Origin: Gambelia wislizenii
Taxonomy: Eukaryota > Chordata > Lepidosauria > Squamata > Crotaphytidae
Assembly: GCA_030847615.1 (NCBI GenBank)
Contig: JAUMIR010000005.1
Coordinates: 109,087,116-109,151,115, forward strand
Length of the DNA: 64,000 nucleotides
Direction of reading: 5' to 3'
Shown piece after piece: positions 33,903 through 45,479 of the stretch (position 1 is its first letter; each line of letters starts with the position of its first letter). Position numbers and translations under genes: made by a program. The notes beneath the pieces were generated by a model, which was not told the origin of the DNA, made no database searches, and saw nothing but the letters and a program-made list of their open reading frames with translations.

Positions 33903-34807
33903 AGCAGCCTGGGAATAAATTTTCAGACCACTGGAGCAAATAGGAAAACAGATTCTTAGGAGTTAAAAGTAATTGCACCTAGATGTTTGGTAGATGGCAT
34001 AGATTCAAATAAATGAAAGGGATGAATGCTAGGTGTTGCTCTAAATGGTGTGGTGTATGGAATCAAGGAAGTGAAAAAGAAATGTGAATGTTAGTCACAC
34101 CTGCACCAGACAGAGCTGCAGAACTGAAATCACCATGTGTAAATATAATTATGTAGTAAATTTAATAAATACTGCTGAGGTTCTCAAATCAGCACTTGTT
34201 GATTTGCAAATTATATGATTTAAACACTTCTTACATACTGAGTGGCAGACTTCAACATGTGCAGACCTGGGATGGTTCTTTATAAATTGATTCTCCCCCT
34301 ACCAAAAAAAGTGGCATACAATCTTGCATCTTGATTAGGTGTCTTTTTTATATACACCATTCCTTTGCGCTGTTTTAGCTTCACGAAAAGAGGGGGATAT
34401 ATATGTATCCATTCCAACTTTTCAGTCATCCTTGAGAGACAAACATATTTAGGATATTCTCATGAGTTACAAACAAGGGTTTTCATACTGGGAATTAGTA
34501 AATATTTTGTTACATTTGAGATGAAATAGTCAAAATAAGTATTTATATTAACAAATAAAACAGTTATTGCTACTTGAGTTGTAATAATTGCCAATAATTG
34601 CTACCCAGAAACTGAATAACTACCATAAACAGAAGACAGTAATAAAAAATAATTCTAAGTAAATAATGTTCATATACTGTCTCAGGTTATCATCCAACAC
34701 AATCTTTCAAAATGTGTCAGTGAGATGGCATAGTGTGAGCGACAAATGACATTGTCAAGGTTACCCACAGCAAATTTTGCAGATGATTACCGTACTCAGA
34801 AGTTACT
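33903..34807. other. No feature recognised
   Basis: AT-rich; no coding or repeat structure that I can support. Confidence 0.4.
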
Positions 34808-35285
34808 TCTGAGTAATTAATTAATATCCTGCCTTTCTCCCATCACAGGATTCAAGCAGCGTACTGCATTTTAAAAATTACACACACACACACACACCTC
34901 TTAGTACACCATTAAACTGTGATTTTAAAATCAGAAGATAAAAATATAATAAAATAAAAAACACTGCACCTCCCCTCACCCCTATTAAAAGTTTCATCTG
35001 CTGCAACATATTAAAACACTTAAGTAAAAAGATCTTTACTTGCTAGCAGAAAGACATCAGGAAGTGGGCAAAGAGGACCTCCTGGGGAAGAGAATTCCAC
35101 AACTTGGGAGAAACCACCAAGAAGGCTCTCTTTCATATTAACCAAACTTGCCTGGGATGGTGGTGGGACTGAGATAAAGCCTTCCTCCAAAGATCTTGGA
35201 GCACAGGCAGGCTCATATAGGTAGATACTTCCCCCCCTCCCATGGATCCAAGTTGTGTAGGGCTTTAAAGGTCATAGCTAGCACA
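34808..35285 (-). mobile_element. LINE 3'-region copy (L2/CR1-type tail)
   Basis: AATTAATTAATATCCTGCCT, TTCTCCCATCACAGGATTCA, then AAGACATCAGGAAGTGGGCA, GAGGACCTCCTGGGGAAGAG, GGTGGTGGGACTGAGATAAA and GGGCTTTAAAGGTCATAGCT match a LINE-derived repeat abundant in reptile genomes as I remember it, here reversed. It carries a (CA)n at about 34,880-34,898. The first 60 bases match the insert at 13,403. Exact clade is uncertain. Confidence 0.5.
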
Positions 35286-35288
35286 ATA

Positions 35289-35985
35289 CAAGGTCTGTCT
35301 ATTAACTGATGAGACTGTGTTTCTAACTTTCAGACAAATCAGGGAGATTGTAAATGCTTGATGGGTAACCTTTAATATATCTGAACCTGCATGACAAATA
35401 TCCAACACTCTTGGCTGTTCAGTTAATTGTCAGTTGTCATTGAAAAAGGCATGTCAAAGCAAGTCCACATTCAAAGCCATGCTCATTGGTGGCAGGGGGT
35501 GGGGCAGGTTAACCTCAAGGATGTAATTTTGGCAGAATGAGTTCCAGAAGGCAGAACAGTGAACCAGCATTATTATAAGAAAGTTTTGACAAAGCTAAGA
35601 GAAAGAATCAGAAAAAAAAAGGCCAGTACTGTGGGAAAATGGTTTCATTCTTCATCATGATAATACACCTGCTCACACAGCACTTTCTGTGAAGCAGTTT
35701 TTGGCCAATAAATGCATTACTACACCTCCATATTCTCCAGATTTGGCACCATGTGACTTTTTTCTTTTCCCTAAAGTAAAATTGGCACTTAAAGGTTATG
35801 AGTCAATTGATGCAGTACAAAGAAAATGGCAGATGTTTTGACACAGTAGTAATGGGTGGAAAACAAGACTACATCAGCATGTGAGTGTGAACGGGAAGTA
35901 TATTGAAGGGGACAAGCATTAGAATTGTAATACATATAAATAAAGATTGGTTATTGTATCAGTCTCATTGAATAGACAGACCTCG
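35289..35985 (+). mobile_element. Mariner element, internally deleted (697 bp)
   Basis: The left end CAAGGTCTGTCTATT matches the reverse complement of the right end CGAGGTCTGTCTATT, both continuing into TGAGACTG. Each end abuts a TA dinucleotide (35,287-35,288 and 35,986-35,987), the mariner target duplication. Only the C-terminal half of the transposase remains, so more than a third of a typical 1.3-kb mariner is missing. Confidence 0.85.
35550..35923 (+). pseudogene. Mariner transposase, C-terminal part
   Basis: After a frameshift near 35,630 the frame reads HHDNTPAHTALSVKQFLANK (HHDN at 35,653-35,664) and PPYSPDLAPCDFFLFPKVK (about 35,725-35,780), then further on VNGKYIEGDKH and a stop at 35,921. 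HDN gives the second catalytic Asp and PCD the third. Thirty-one residues separate them where mariner transposases have 34, suggesting loss of three codons before PPYSPD. The DNA-binding N terminus and first Asp are absent. An RERIRKK block precedes the frameshift. Inactive. Confidence 0.8.
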
Positions 35986-36002
35986 TATATGCATTTAGAG
36001 AA

Positions 36003-36075
36003 CTCCTATGCCTACTTTGAAGTAAGTCCCACTGAGTTCAGTGCTCCTTGTTTCTGCATAGGATTGTGGATTAAA
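36003..36075. mobile_element. Small palindromic MITE fragment
   Basis: TCCTATGCCTACTTTGAAGT with AAGTCCCACTGAGTTCAGTG ends in GCATAGGAT, mirroring the start. This matches, from memory, a very common reptile MITE core (AAGTAAGTCCCATTGAGTTCA). Confidence 0.5.
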
Positions 36076-36469
36076 AACATTATGACTCTGATGTGTGTAG
36101 CAAAATCAACACCTATTAAAATAAGAATGAATAGAATTTTGAATGTACCTACAGTGGACAATTTTGTGAAATGTGGTGAACTTGAAGTTTATTGAAGTGC
36201 AGTGTTTAAAATGATGGGTCATATATCAGGTACCCAATTTCTAATTTCCCAAACTGTAAAGAGGAAGAAAGTAATATATTTGTATCTTTATAAGTACACA
36301 TACATTTGTTTAGTGGCATCTTGTCATAATATTGGTTTACTTTCATGCCCTTCATAATGTATCCCCTTCATGCATACCCCAGAAGTCAAGAACAAGGAAC
36401 ATCATGCGGGAGAAGAAGAAAGAGAAAAACCTCTTATGTTACAGTAAAGCTGAGCAACCTGTGGCAAAA

Positions 36470-36692
36470 CAGAAGCCTTGAACTTGTGTGCCTTCATGTT
36501 GTTTCTGACTTATGGCTATCCTAAGGTGAACCTATCAGAGGATTTTCTTGGCAAGATTTGCTCAGAGGGGGATTGCTTTTGCCTCCCTCTGAGGCTGAGA
36601 GAGTGTGACTTGCAAAGGTCACCCAGTGGGCTTCCATGGCTGAGCAGGGATTAGAACCCTTGTATCAAGGATTGTAGTCCAAAACTCAAAAA
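36470..36692 (-). mobile_element. MIR-like tRNA-derived SINE
   Basis: The plus strand reads TTGTTTCTGACTTATGGCTA, CTTGGCAAGATTTGCTCAGA, GCCTCCCTCTGAGGCTGAGA, GACTTGCAAAGGTCACCCAG and ATGGCTGAGCAGGGATTAGA. Reversed, this is a tRNA-derived head (GGTTCTAATCCCTGCTCAGCC, a B-box-like GGTTCNAATCC) followed by a MIR-type core. It sits directly against the 3' end of the minus-strand LINE at 36,690. Confidence 0.75.
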
Positions 36693-39600
36693 ACCCCTCT
36701 CTCTCTGGCTTTACTTCGCAAACAAAAATTCAGGAAGGACACATCCCGCGCTTTCTGCAAGCGTGCTGATGACTAAAAAGGCCAATCCGAGATAAACAAG
36801 TCCAGTTGCAAAAAGCACAGCAGAAGGTCTCCTTGGATGATGTTTTTGGGTTGTGATTCTTTCTGCGTTGTTGTTTCTCTTCAAGACTTGTTCAGCGTGA
36901 GTTCTCAAATAAGGCTGCAGCATTGTGGATAGTGCATCTCCATGCCTCCCGATGTGAGGCCAGGGTGGACCACTGTTGGTGATCAATTTGGCCGAGCCTG
37001 AGATGTTGTTTCAGGGAGTCTTTGTATCGCTTTTTTGGAGAACCCCTCTTACGCTGACCCATGGTGAGTTCACCGTAGAGTAGTATTTTTTGGAGGCGAT
37101 GGTCCTCCATCCTAGAAACATGCCCTGCCCAGCGCAGCTGTGTTCTCAATATCATGGCCTCAATACTGGTGATCCCTGCTTGCTCAAGGACAGCAACATT
37201 TGTCACATAGTCAGTCCAGTGTATATTTAGGATTCTGCGTAGACAGCGCTGATGAAAGCACTCGAGGAGTCGTAGGTGGTGGCGATAGGTGACCCATGTT
37301 TCAGATCCATAAAGGAGGATAGACAGTACAATGGCTCTATACACACTGATTTTTGTGCTTCGCCTCAGGTGTTTATTGCTCCAGACTCTTTTGTGAAGTC
37401 TTCCAAATGCACTATATGCCTTTGCTAATCTGTGATCGATTTCTTTGTCAATCTTGGCATCTGAGGAGATGATGCTTCCCAGGTAGGTGAACTGCTGAAC
37501 AGACTTGAGCACAGATTTGCCAACTGCAATGTGGGGATGGTGGTGTTCGTCCTGTGGTGCAGGCTGGTAAAGAACTTCTGTTTTTTTCAGGTTGACTTCC
37601 AGCCCAAACAGCTCTGCAGCTTTTGCAAAGCAGGATGTTAGGTGCTGCAGAGCTGCTTCTGTGTGGGCAACAAGGGCAGCATCATCGGCGAAGAGCAGCT
37701 CACGGACTAGATAGTTTAGAGTCTTAGTGTGAGCCCTCAGACAGCTTAAGTTAAACAAGCTACCATCAGTACAGTAACGTATATAGATGCCGTCATCTTC
37801 TTCAAGCTCTGCCATAGCCCTTTGGAGCATCATGCTAAAGAAGATTGTAAATAAAGTTGGTGCAAGAACACAACCTTGATTCACTCCATTAGTTATTAGA
37901 AAGGGCTCTGAAAGAGCATCACCATATCTGACTTGACCACGCTGGCCCTCGTGTAGCAAGATAATCATTTTAAGGAATTTGGGGGGACATCCTAGTCTTT
38001 CCAGGATCTGCCACAGACCTTTTCTACTTACAGTGTCAAAGGCTTTGGTGAGGTCAACAAATGTTACATAGAGACCCTTGTTCTGCTCCCTACATTTTTC
38101 TTGCAGTTGTCTAAGGGCAAATGCCATATCTGTAGTACTCCTATTGGCTCTGAAGCCACATTGGCTTTCAGGGAGAAGTTCTGCAATAGCAGGAACTAAT
38201 CTGTTTAGGAGTATCCTTGCAAGGATTTTTCCAGCAATAGAGAGCAGTGTTATGCCTCGATAGTTTGAGCAGTTGGATTTTGCTCCTTCTTTCTTGTACA
38301 GGGTGATGATGACTTCATCTCAGAGGTCTGATGGCAGTTCCCCTTTTCCCCAGTAATTCACAAGGAATTTGTGGAATTTTTCGTGGAGTGCATGACCTCC
38401 GCGTTTCCAAACTTCAAGTGGGATTCCATCAATCCCAGCTGCCTTGCCATTTTTCATCTGCTGTATGGCCTTAAGGGTCTCTTCCAAAGTGGGAGCTTTG
38501 TCCAATTCATTTTTCATCGGTTTTTGTATCATATGTTTGGTAGCTGATCCTTGGACTACTCAGTTGGCGCTAAAGAGACTTTGAAAATATTCAGCCCATC
38601 GATTCAGGATGGAGGCTTTATCAGTAATTAATGTTTGACCATCTGTACTGTATAAGGAGCTTTGAACCTGATAAGTAGGTCCAAACACTGTTTTAAGAGC
38701 TTCATAAAATCCTCTATGATCACCCAGATCTGCACAGCATTGTGTCTTTTCTGCTATATTGATCCACGACTTGTTCTGCATGTCTCAGAGTTTTTGTTGT
38801 AGTTTACTACATGTGAGGCGGAAAGCTGCTTTTCTTACATGGCAGGTTGGCTGGGCAAGGTATGCCTGGTGAGCAGTTCTCTTCTTTGCCAACAGCTCCT
38901 GGATCTCTTGGTTGTTTTCATCAAACCAGTCTTGATTTTTCTTGTGGGAGAACCTGAGGGATTCTTCTGCAGACTGGAGGATACTGTTTTTGATATGTTG
39001 CCAAAGCACTGTAGGAGAAGGATCTGTAGGATGATCTTCAAGTTTCATTTGTAGATTTGCCTGGAAGTTGTCTCTCATGGTAGCTTGTTGAAGATTGTTG
39101 ACTTGGAGTCTCTTCTTTAAGATGCCACCCCTCTTAGGTTTGAATTTAAGATGAAGATTTAGTTTACATCTGATGAGGCGATGATCTGTTTGGCATTCTG
39201 CAGTGGGCATCACTCGGGTATGACGGACATCACGAATGTCTCTCTGTCGGACTAGAACATAGTCAATGAGGTGCCAATGTTTGGATCGGGGATGCATCCA
39301 GGTTGTCTTCAAGCTATCTTTCTACTGAAAGATTGTGTTTGTAATAGTCAGCTGTTGTTCTGCACAGAACTCTAGCAGGAGGCGTCCGTTATCATTGCAA
39401 TTTCCAACACCATGCTTGCCTAAGACACCTTTCCAGGCTTCGGAGCTCTTTCCTACTCTGGCATTGAAGTCACCAAGGATAATAATTTTATCTTCTACAG
39501 GGACTTTTTGTATGAGTTGGTGTAGGTCTGTGTAGAATTTGCCTTTCTCTACAGGGTCGGCTTGCATAGTTGGGGCATATATACTAAAGAGAACAACTTG

Positions 39601-40640
39601 TGGGAGGTGTAAGGAAATAATGCAATCAGAGTGTCCTGTTGGCAAGGTTTCGAGTTTGGAGGCAATGGAGTTTTTAATCATAAAGCCTACTCCTGAAAGA
39701 TGTTTTTCCGTTTTTGGTTTGCCAGACCAGTAAAGTGTGTAGCCGGTGCCATGTTCTTTAAGGCTGCCTTCCACATGGAAGCAAACTTCACTAAGAGCAG
39801 TGATGTCAATATTAAGCCATGATAGTTCATGGGCTATTAGGGCAGAATGACGCTCAGGCCGTCCACTATCTTCAGAGTCTTGCATGGTTCTGATGTTCCA
39901 GCATGCAAGTGTCAGTTTATTTACACCTTTGGAGGCCGGTGTGTGCCTTTGTTTCTTTGCCTTGGTTTGACCACATCAGAAGATTCCCGTTGGCTGCGGC
40001 TAGCCAACCACGTAGTTGGGGATGAGCTTTCGTTAGGCCACCTTTTCTAGGCCCCTCTCCATATGGAGCAAGCAGTGCTCTCCTTAAAAAAGGCTGCTTG
40101 GTCATTCAGGATGCTGCTGAACAAGACTGCCATCTCCTGGGTCAGCCTCGAGCGACCAATGTCCTGAACCGCCTGCATGCAGGGTTGGGTCTGCGGCTTC
40201 CAGTGCATCTTTACACCTGCCCTTTCGTCCCTCGCCTATCGCTACAGGGCTTTTATGGAACTGGATTTGTCCTTCGAGCCTGTGCAATAAATTTTTCTGG
40301 TGGAGCGCAGCGTGCACAGAACTGGCCTAACCCTTTAAACCAAAGGTTCGTCTGCTGGCCTTGTAAGCATGGACGGTAGCAGCGAGCTCCTCGGGCCGTA
40401 GGTTTGATTAGAGTTTCCTTCTCTTAGATGGTTGACCTTACAGGGTTGGACGAGCACCAACTTCCCGGGTTTGGGATTAGAGTTTTCCTTCTCCTAGGAC
40501 GGTTGCCACAAGGCTAGACAGCCCATCCTGCCCTTTGACACTCTTTGTCAGACCCTTCAGTTTTGACCTGTCTGGCATGGGAGACCCTACCAGTGGCTAT
40601 TGTGCCACCGCCAGCATAGTTCAAAACATCATTAGGGTAC
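36690..40640 (-). mobile_element. Zinc-finger LINE, copy 1, nearly full length
   Basis: This non-LTR element has a long 5' leader (about 39,990-40,640), an AP-endonuclease, a reverse transcriptase and a C-terminal CCHC-type finger, reading right to left. It is the longest element in the window and shares its 3' part with 17,250-18,190. The 5' limit is approximate. The RT thumb region (FTYLGSIIS, LYGSETW, LRWAGHVSRM) is of the type found in RTE-like and related elements with a terminal finger; I do not assign a named clade. Confidence 0.8.
36730..39982 (-). pseudogene. LINE ORF2: endonuclease, reverse transcriptase, zinc finger
   Basis: One frame runs from about 39,980 to a natural stop at 36,730-36,732, with five internal stops: TAG at 39,322 and TGA at 38,785, 38,560, 38,320 and 36,892. 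No frameshift is seen over 3.1 kb. Endonuclease: LTLACWNIRT, ALSEVCFH, SIYAPT, ILGDFNARVG, and HLIDYVL. RT: KAAGIDGIPLEVWK, YRGITLLSIAGKILARIL, CGFRANRSTTD, DLTKAFDTVSRKGLW, GVNQGCVLAPTLF and FADD (37,681-37,692). The C-terminal finger CAFCNWTCLSRIGLFSHQHAC closes the protein. Family members nick target DNA and reverse-transcribe from the nick. The GVKQGC motif of copy 2 is GVNQGC here. Confidence 0.85.
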
Positions 40641-41368
40641 GCAAGCCTCTCTCCCACGACAAGGGGCTGTCAATGGAGAGAAAAACTCAAACCACTTAAA
40701 GCTCAAACCATGACACCATGGTGCCCCAAGGGTGTCATCTGGTGTGGTTCAGCCTATCCACAAACCCCTAGTGCCACCACTGACACTGGCTCTCAACTGG
40801 AACTACAACTATTATAATCTTTTACCATTGGTCATGCTGGCAGAGCTTCTATCCTTTAAAATGGGAGTGAAAGGAAGTAAATGTTTCTGAAACTTGCCTT
40901 GGAGTCTGCAAGAGGAAACCTCATCCTATATGACCAAAGACTTCTGGGTAAGCAAAGTAAACTTATCAGAGATGTCTGGAATGTAGTGGTTGATAAATTC
41001 TGTTGGAAATACTTCTGCCCAGATTGAAACTGGCAGTTGTTTCAATATTCTGCTTGGTGAAAAATATTTAGAATTTCTGATGATAGCCAGTTCAGAGCTG
41101 CCTCTCATCCTCTTCAGAGTGACATTAATAAGATGGAAGTCCAACTTAAGCCTGTGTAACTCACTCTTGGCACCATTTGAGAGACTGGAATTCTCTACTG
41201 GCCATGTAATTACCAAATCCCCCACCCACCGAACCACATTTTAAGCCACTGCAGCCCCCAACACAGTCATGTACTATTTTCCGCTGGCCAGTAAATAGCT
41301 GTGGGGAATAGGGATGTACTTTAAAAGGTGGGTTGGTAGGTAAGGTGTAGAAATATCATACTCCCAAG
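40641..41368. other. No feature recognised
   Basis: No gene or identified repeat. The overlapping 84- and 103-codon frames at 40,926-41,244 are on opposite strands and neither shows a domain. Confidence 0.4.
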
Positions 41369-41924
41369 TGTGCAGAGCTTTGTGCTATGCTTTCTAATGT
41401 TCCTGATCTTGGCCTTTGTTTAAGGGTGGTCAGTGCCCAGGTGAGCACACCTTCAGTCAACAAGAACCAGAAGGAGAAAACCAGACCAGTCCCAAGGCTC
41501 ACACAGAGTTAATGACCAACACACAAAATAACGAGTCAGACACCGTAGCTGGGTTAAAACATGGGCCACTTTATTGTAACTAATCTATTTATTTATTTGT
41601 TTCTTGATATATGCAAACTAGGGGGAGACCCAGTGCGGGAAAAACTGGTGCCGATGGTCTCACCAGACTCACCTCCCAGCTTCCCTGGGTGAAACACCTG
41701 AGCCCTGGGGAGGATCCCAGAGAACTTGGATGCCCCCCGGGCACCATCTACTGGAAGGCGAGACCCCAGGATAAAAACACCTGTGCAGAGCTTTGCGCTA
41801 TGCTTTCTAATGTTCCTGATCTTGGCCTTTGTTTAAGTGTGGTCAGTGCGCAGGTGAGCACACCTTCAGTCAACAAGAACCAGAAGGAGAAAACCAGACC
41901 AGTCCCAAGGCTCAAACAGAGTTA
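41369..41924. repeat. 143-bp direct repeat flanking 270 bp (TRIM-like or duplication)
   Basis: 41,369-41,511 and 41,782-41,924 are identical except for about four substitutions. Each starts TGTGCAGAG and ends CAGAGTTA. CAAG or CCAAG precedes the first copy and CAAG follows the second, a possible 4-bp target duplication. The 270-bp interior has AATAAA on the minus strand near 41,575 and GGATAAAAAC on the plus strand near 41,769. Both copies carry CAGGTGAGCAC, a splice-donor-like word also seen in the Ngaro leader. No ORF. It could be a terminal-repeat miniature retroelement or a simple 413-bp partial tandem duplication. Confidence 0.6.
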
Positions 41925-42435
41925 CAAGCAGAAGTGTGTTCTAGGAAATCCAGGGTTCAAAGGGAGAAAAAAATCCTGAGCAGGGGGTTTCCAGACAGAG
42001 AATTCTAAAGATCTGTGCTGAAGGCCAGAGTTCCAGAAAGGCAGAGATGTCAAACAGAGTGCATGGAAGTGTGGGAGCTGCTGTCTGAAGCAATGGAATG
42101 GCATGGGCTGAGCTAATGTAGTTAATCAGCCCACCTGGGCTCATTGGCTCAGCAACCAGTATGTACAATGGAGAAGTCCATTACCTTACCTTCCACTCCT
42201 GAGAGATTGATTTATGTCACTCCATTGAGTGAAATGTCTCTGCCTGTTCCTCCCCTTCTGCAGAGGCTTCCTGGGAATTATCAGTTTCTACTTCTGTCAA
42301 TTCCATGGCAAGACGGGCTCCAGCTGGAGCCCATCATCTTGAATCTCCTCTTCTTTGTCAGAGGACGCCTCCTCCGGGTAGGGCATGATGTTGTTTAAGA
42401 TGAAGGCATGGAAGATGTGTGTGTGTGTGTGTGTT

Positions 42436-42480
<45 letters not shown>

Positions 42481-43430
42481 CTTACTTTACTGAAAGGACA
42501 TCAATGAATTGTATACATGAATTTGTTATATATATGGGGCAAGATAAAACAAACCATGTATACAATGCATAGATGTCCTTTTAGTGGACCTTTTATTGAG
42601 AATTCTGAATTGTATAGCATGAGATCCACAAATGTCTTGTCTTCCCTAAAAAAAGATGGATAGCATTTTTGAATGATAAATGATGTGAAAAGTATGATTT
42701 ATCAGAAGGCTTTGGGGATGTATATTTATGTAAAATGACATTTATTTTAGCATTGACAGCCTGAAACAGCCTACAGAGAGATGTGTCAAGGAACACGGGT
42801 GATACTAACTCTCCCCATCCACCCCTACACATAGTGTTTACTTGAGAACATAAGATAAAGATCCCTATGCATTTTTCCAGATATACCTTTGTTTCACTAT
42901 GAATCATGAATCTTTTTTTTTTGTCAGAATTCAATGAAACTAAAAAGAGGCAGAGTCTGACAAGTTTTTGACATGGAGATAAAGAATTATCTATTACACC
43001 TTCTACTACTGCAGAATTCATAAAAGCTGCTCTATCTCTCTCTTGTTTAAATTAGGTAGTATTGACTGAAGCAAAGTCTGAGAATATGGGTCAAACTAGA
43101 TACTAAGAAATGTGCATATTCTCTGCTATTAACAAGCCTTTCCCTCCAACAATGGGTTTCCCTCAGAGCTGTGTGCCTCAGCAATCAGATTTTCAAATTA
43201 AGCTCATGGGCTCACCTACATGATGACAAAAATCCAGCAAGGGTATGGGCAAAATACCTTTAGTTTACATGAGCTCCTGCAGGGATTTGCCATATCAAAA
43301 AGAAGGGGGACTGAAAACTTCACATAGACTGCGATAACAGCTTTCCCTGTTTCTCGCACTAGTTTTTTTAAAAAGTGCATGAAAATGTGCATAATAGGTC
43401 ATCTGAACAGCCAATTCAAAAAGGGGACAC
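41925..43430. repeat. Microsatellite plus hairpin in otherwise featureless DNA
   Basis: A (GT)n(GA)n microsatellite spans about 42,415-42,478. Immediately after it, 42,489-42,519 and 42,555-42,585 form inverted arms of 31 bp with few mismatches (ACTGAAAGGACATC against GATGTCCTTTTAGT), spaced by 35 AT-rich bases. This looks like a tiny MITE. No gene is supported. Confidence 0.5.
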
Positions 43431-43825
43431 AGCAGAGCTGTAAGCTGATTAGTCAAACTTTGGAGGGGGTAGGCTTGCAAGGGAGGGCTTCAATGCCAAA
43501 GCCTCCATTGTTGTAGTTTTGCCGGTTGCTTTTTGGCACTATTGTTCAAGCAGCAGAGTGGCACAGTGATAGTATGAAGATTTTTAAAAATAGCTCTTCT
43601 GCATCTGTCACTTAAAAAAAAAAAAAAGTGGGGAGGGAGATTTTCTGGACACAACTCACTTGTGGCCAAAAAAAATTTCAGGGATTTTAACAGCCAACTA
43701 TTTCCTTCCAGCAAGCTTGCTAATCAGCCTTGGGAACAAATGGGCATTGCAGTGAAAGGGAGGTAAGGCGATATTTTTCACTACAAATTCTTCTGTGTAG
43801 CTGCACCCCATGTTTCCTTCCAACA
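43431..43825. repeat. Unnamed repeat, copy A
   Basis: GCTGATTAGTCAAACTTTGGAGGGGGTAGG... with GGCTTGCAAGGGAGGGCTTC matches 56,066-56,115 (TCTGATTGGTTGGACATTGG, GCAGGCTTGCAAGAGAAGCC). Both units end near TTCTGTGTAGCTG. The interior differs in length and carries a 15-base A run here. I cannot name the family. Confidence 0.4.
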
Positions 43826-44980
43826 ACTAAAAACAAGACAGTAGTCTTTGCAAGACTGCCCTTTACCATTTAAGATAAGTTCAGCTTCCAAATATAGGGC
43901 AAGCATATGATCTAATTTGATCCTTAAGTGTGTCAAATTTTGAACTGGGATGTGAGTTTAGGGACCACTTCACAATGCATGTCAAATACTTGGTGACTAA
44001 GGACTCTACACTAGAGCCATAATCTGGGGACAGTCCAGAGCACTATTGTCCAGACTGACACAATGCTGGCTACACATACTGGTGCAAATCTATTCCAGAT
44101 CCATTCTGTAGTCCAGATGGTCCAGTAGCCTGACACTGTATCAGCCCCATGGGCCAACCCTCTTGGTGCTACCAGCCCACCAGCCAAGCTGTTGTGCTCA
44201 CCAGCCAAGCAGCTCTCTGCAAAACGTGGCCATCACCCTCCCAGCTGGTAAGTCCAGAATGCTCTATCCCCTTGTCATTGATTACATGGCATGGTGCCCC
44301 ATTCTGAATTTGCCAGCAGCAACAGCAATGGCCAGGCTCTACAGATTGCTGCTTGGCTAGCAATGAGGCAGCTGTGGTGCCATCACTGAGGGGGACAGGC
44401 CAGTGGGGCCGATGCAGTGGGTTTGTAGATGTGTGGACATCTGGGTCACTCTGGATGCTGCCCAATCCAGCTATCCACATGTCTAAAAGACTGGGACGAC
44501 TCTGGAGTTTCCTGGAAACTCTGGAGCAACTTGTGGTCTCTGTTAAGATGGATTAATGGCTAAAAGGAGCAGATTTGCTCTGTGTTTCATTGCACCAGAT
44601 CTGGGTAAGCACACAATTATTCTTGGTGTAGACAGGCCCTAAAAGGAAATTATTCCTAATTATATTAGATGTGTATATAAACATATAACTAAGGAACACA
44701 GGAAAAGAGAAGGGCGGGAGGTTCTGACCTGTCCAGATACAGTATGAGCTGCTTTCTAAAGTAATAGTCTGCATGAGGGATGATAAAGCCTGTCAATTTT
44801 GTTTTCTCCTGGAAGTGAACAGAGTCTGGAAAAGTTTTAATGCCCTAGTCTGTTGCCCAGAAAGTTAGCTGTCCCAAGTTCTGATATGAACATTTCAAAA
44901 ATTAAAATCTTTCCGGGGGGTGGGGAGGAGCAAGCATCGATGGCATAACAACAATTTTCAGGATGGGTGCTCAAGTTAAT
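43826..44980. other. No gene recognised
   Basis: Mixed composition; the 103-codon minus-strand frame at 44,169-44,480 shows no domain. Part of the 5' region of the L1 may begin near 44,930. Confidence 0.35.
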
Positions 44981-45479
44981 GGAATTAAATTAATAATTTC
45001 CCCTCAAAAAGGCATGAGGAGAGTTTTTGAGGGAAGATGTATGCCTGTGAACTACTAAGGAATGTTAATAGAGAAGATAATTGCAGTTTGAAGAAGCCTA
45101 AAGTAAACAAATAGTTACTTTTGGTTTTGCCCGATCTCGGAGCTGCCTCCACTGTTACTAAAAGGAACATTTTACTAATAAATCACTAAGGTTGGACAAA
45201 GCAGTGAACAATTGAAGGCAAATAAAAAGGATGATTTAACAGAGGAAGAAATAATTGAACTAACTGGAGAATAAGTGGAAAGCCTTAAAAATAATATAAG
45301 TGGTGGAGGAAGGAAGGGCCATTAACAGAAGGGGAAGAATGAAAGTTTGGAGTGTTCTGATTTTCTTACATCTAAAAAAAGAAGAAATATTACAGAAAAA
45401 AAGATGGTTGAGGCCACAAACATTAGGTAAACCATCATACAGTCTCATAAAAGATTGCAAAGAATATCTCCTGAAGCAC

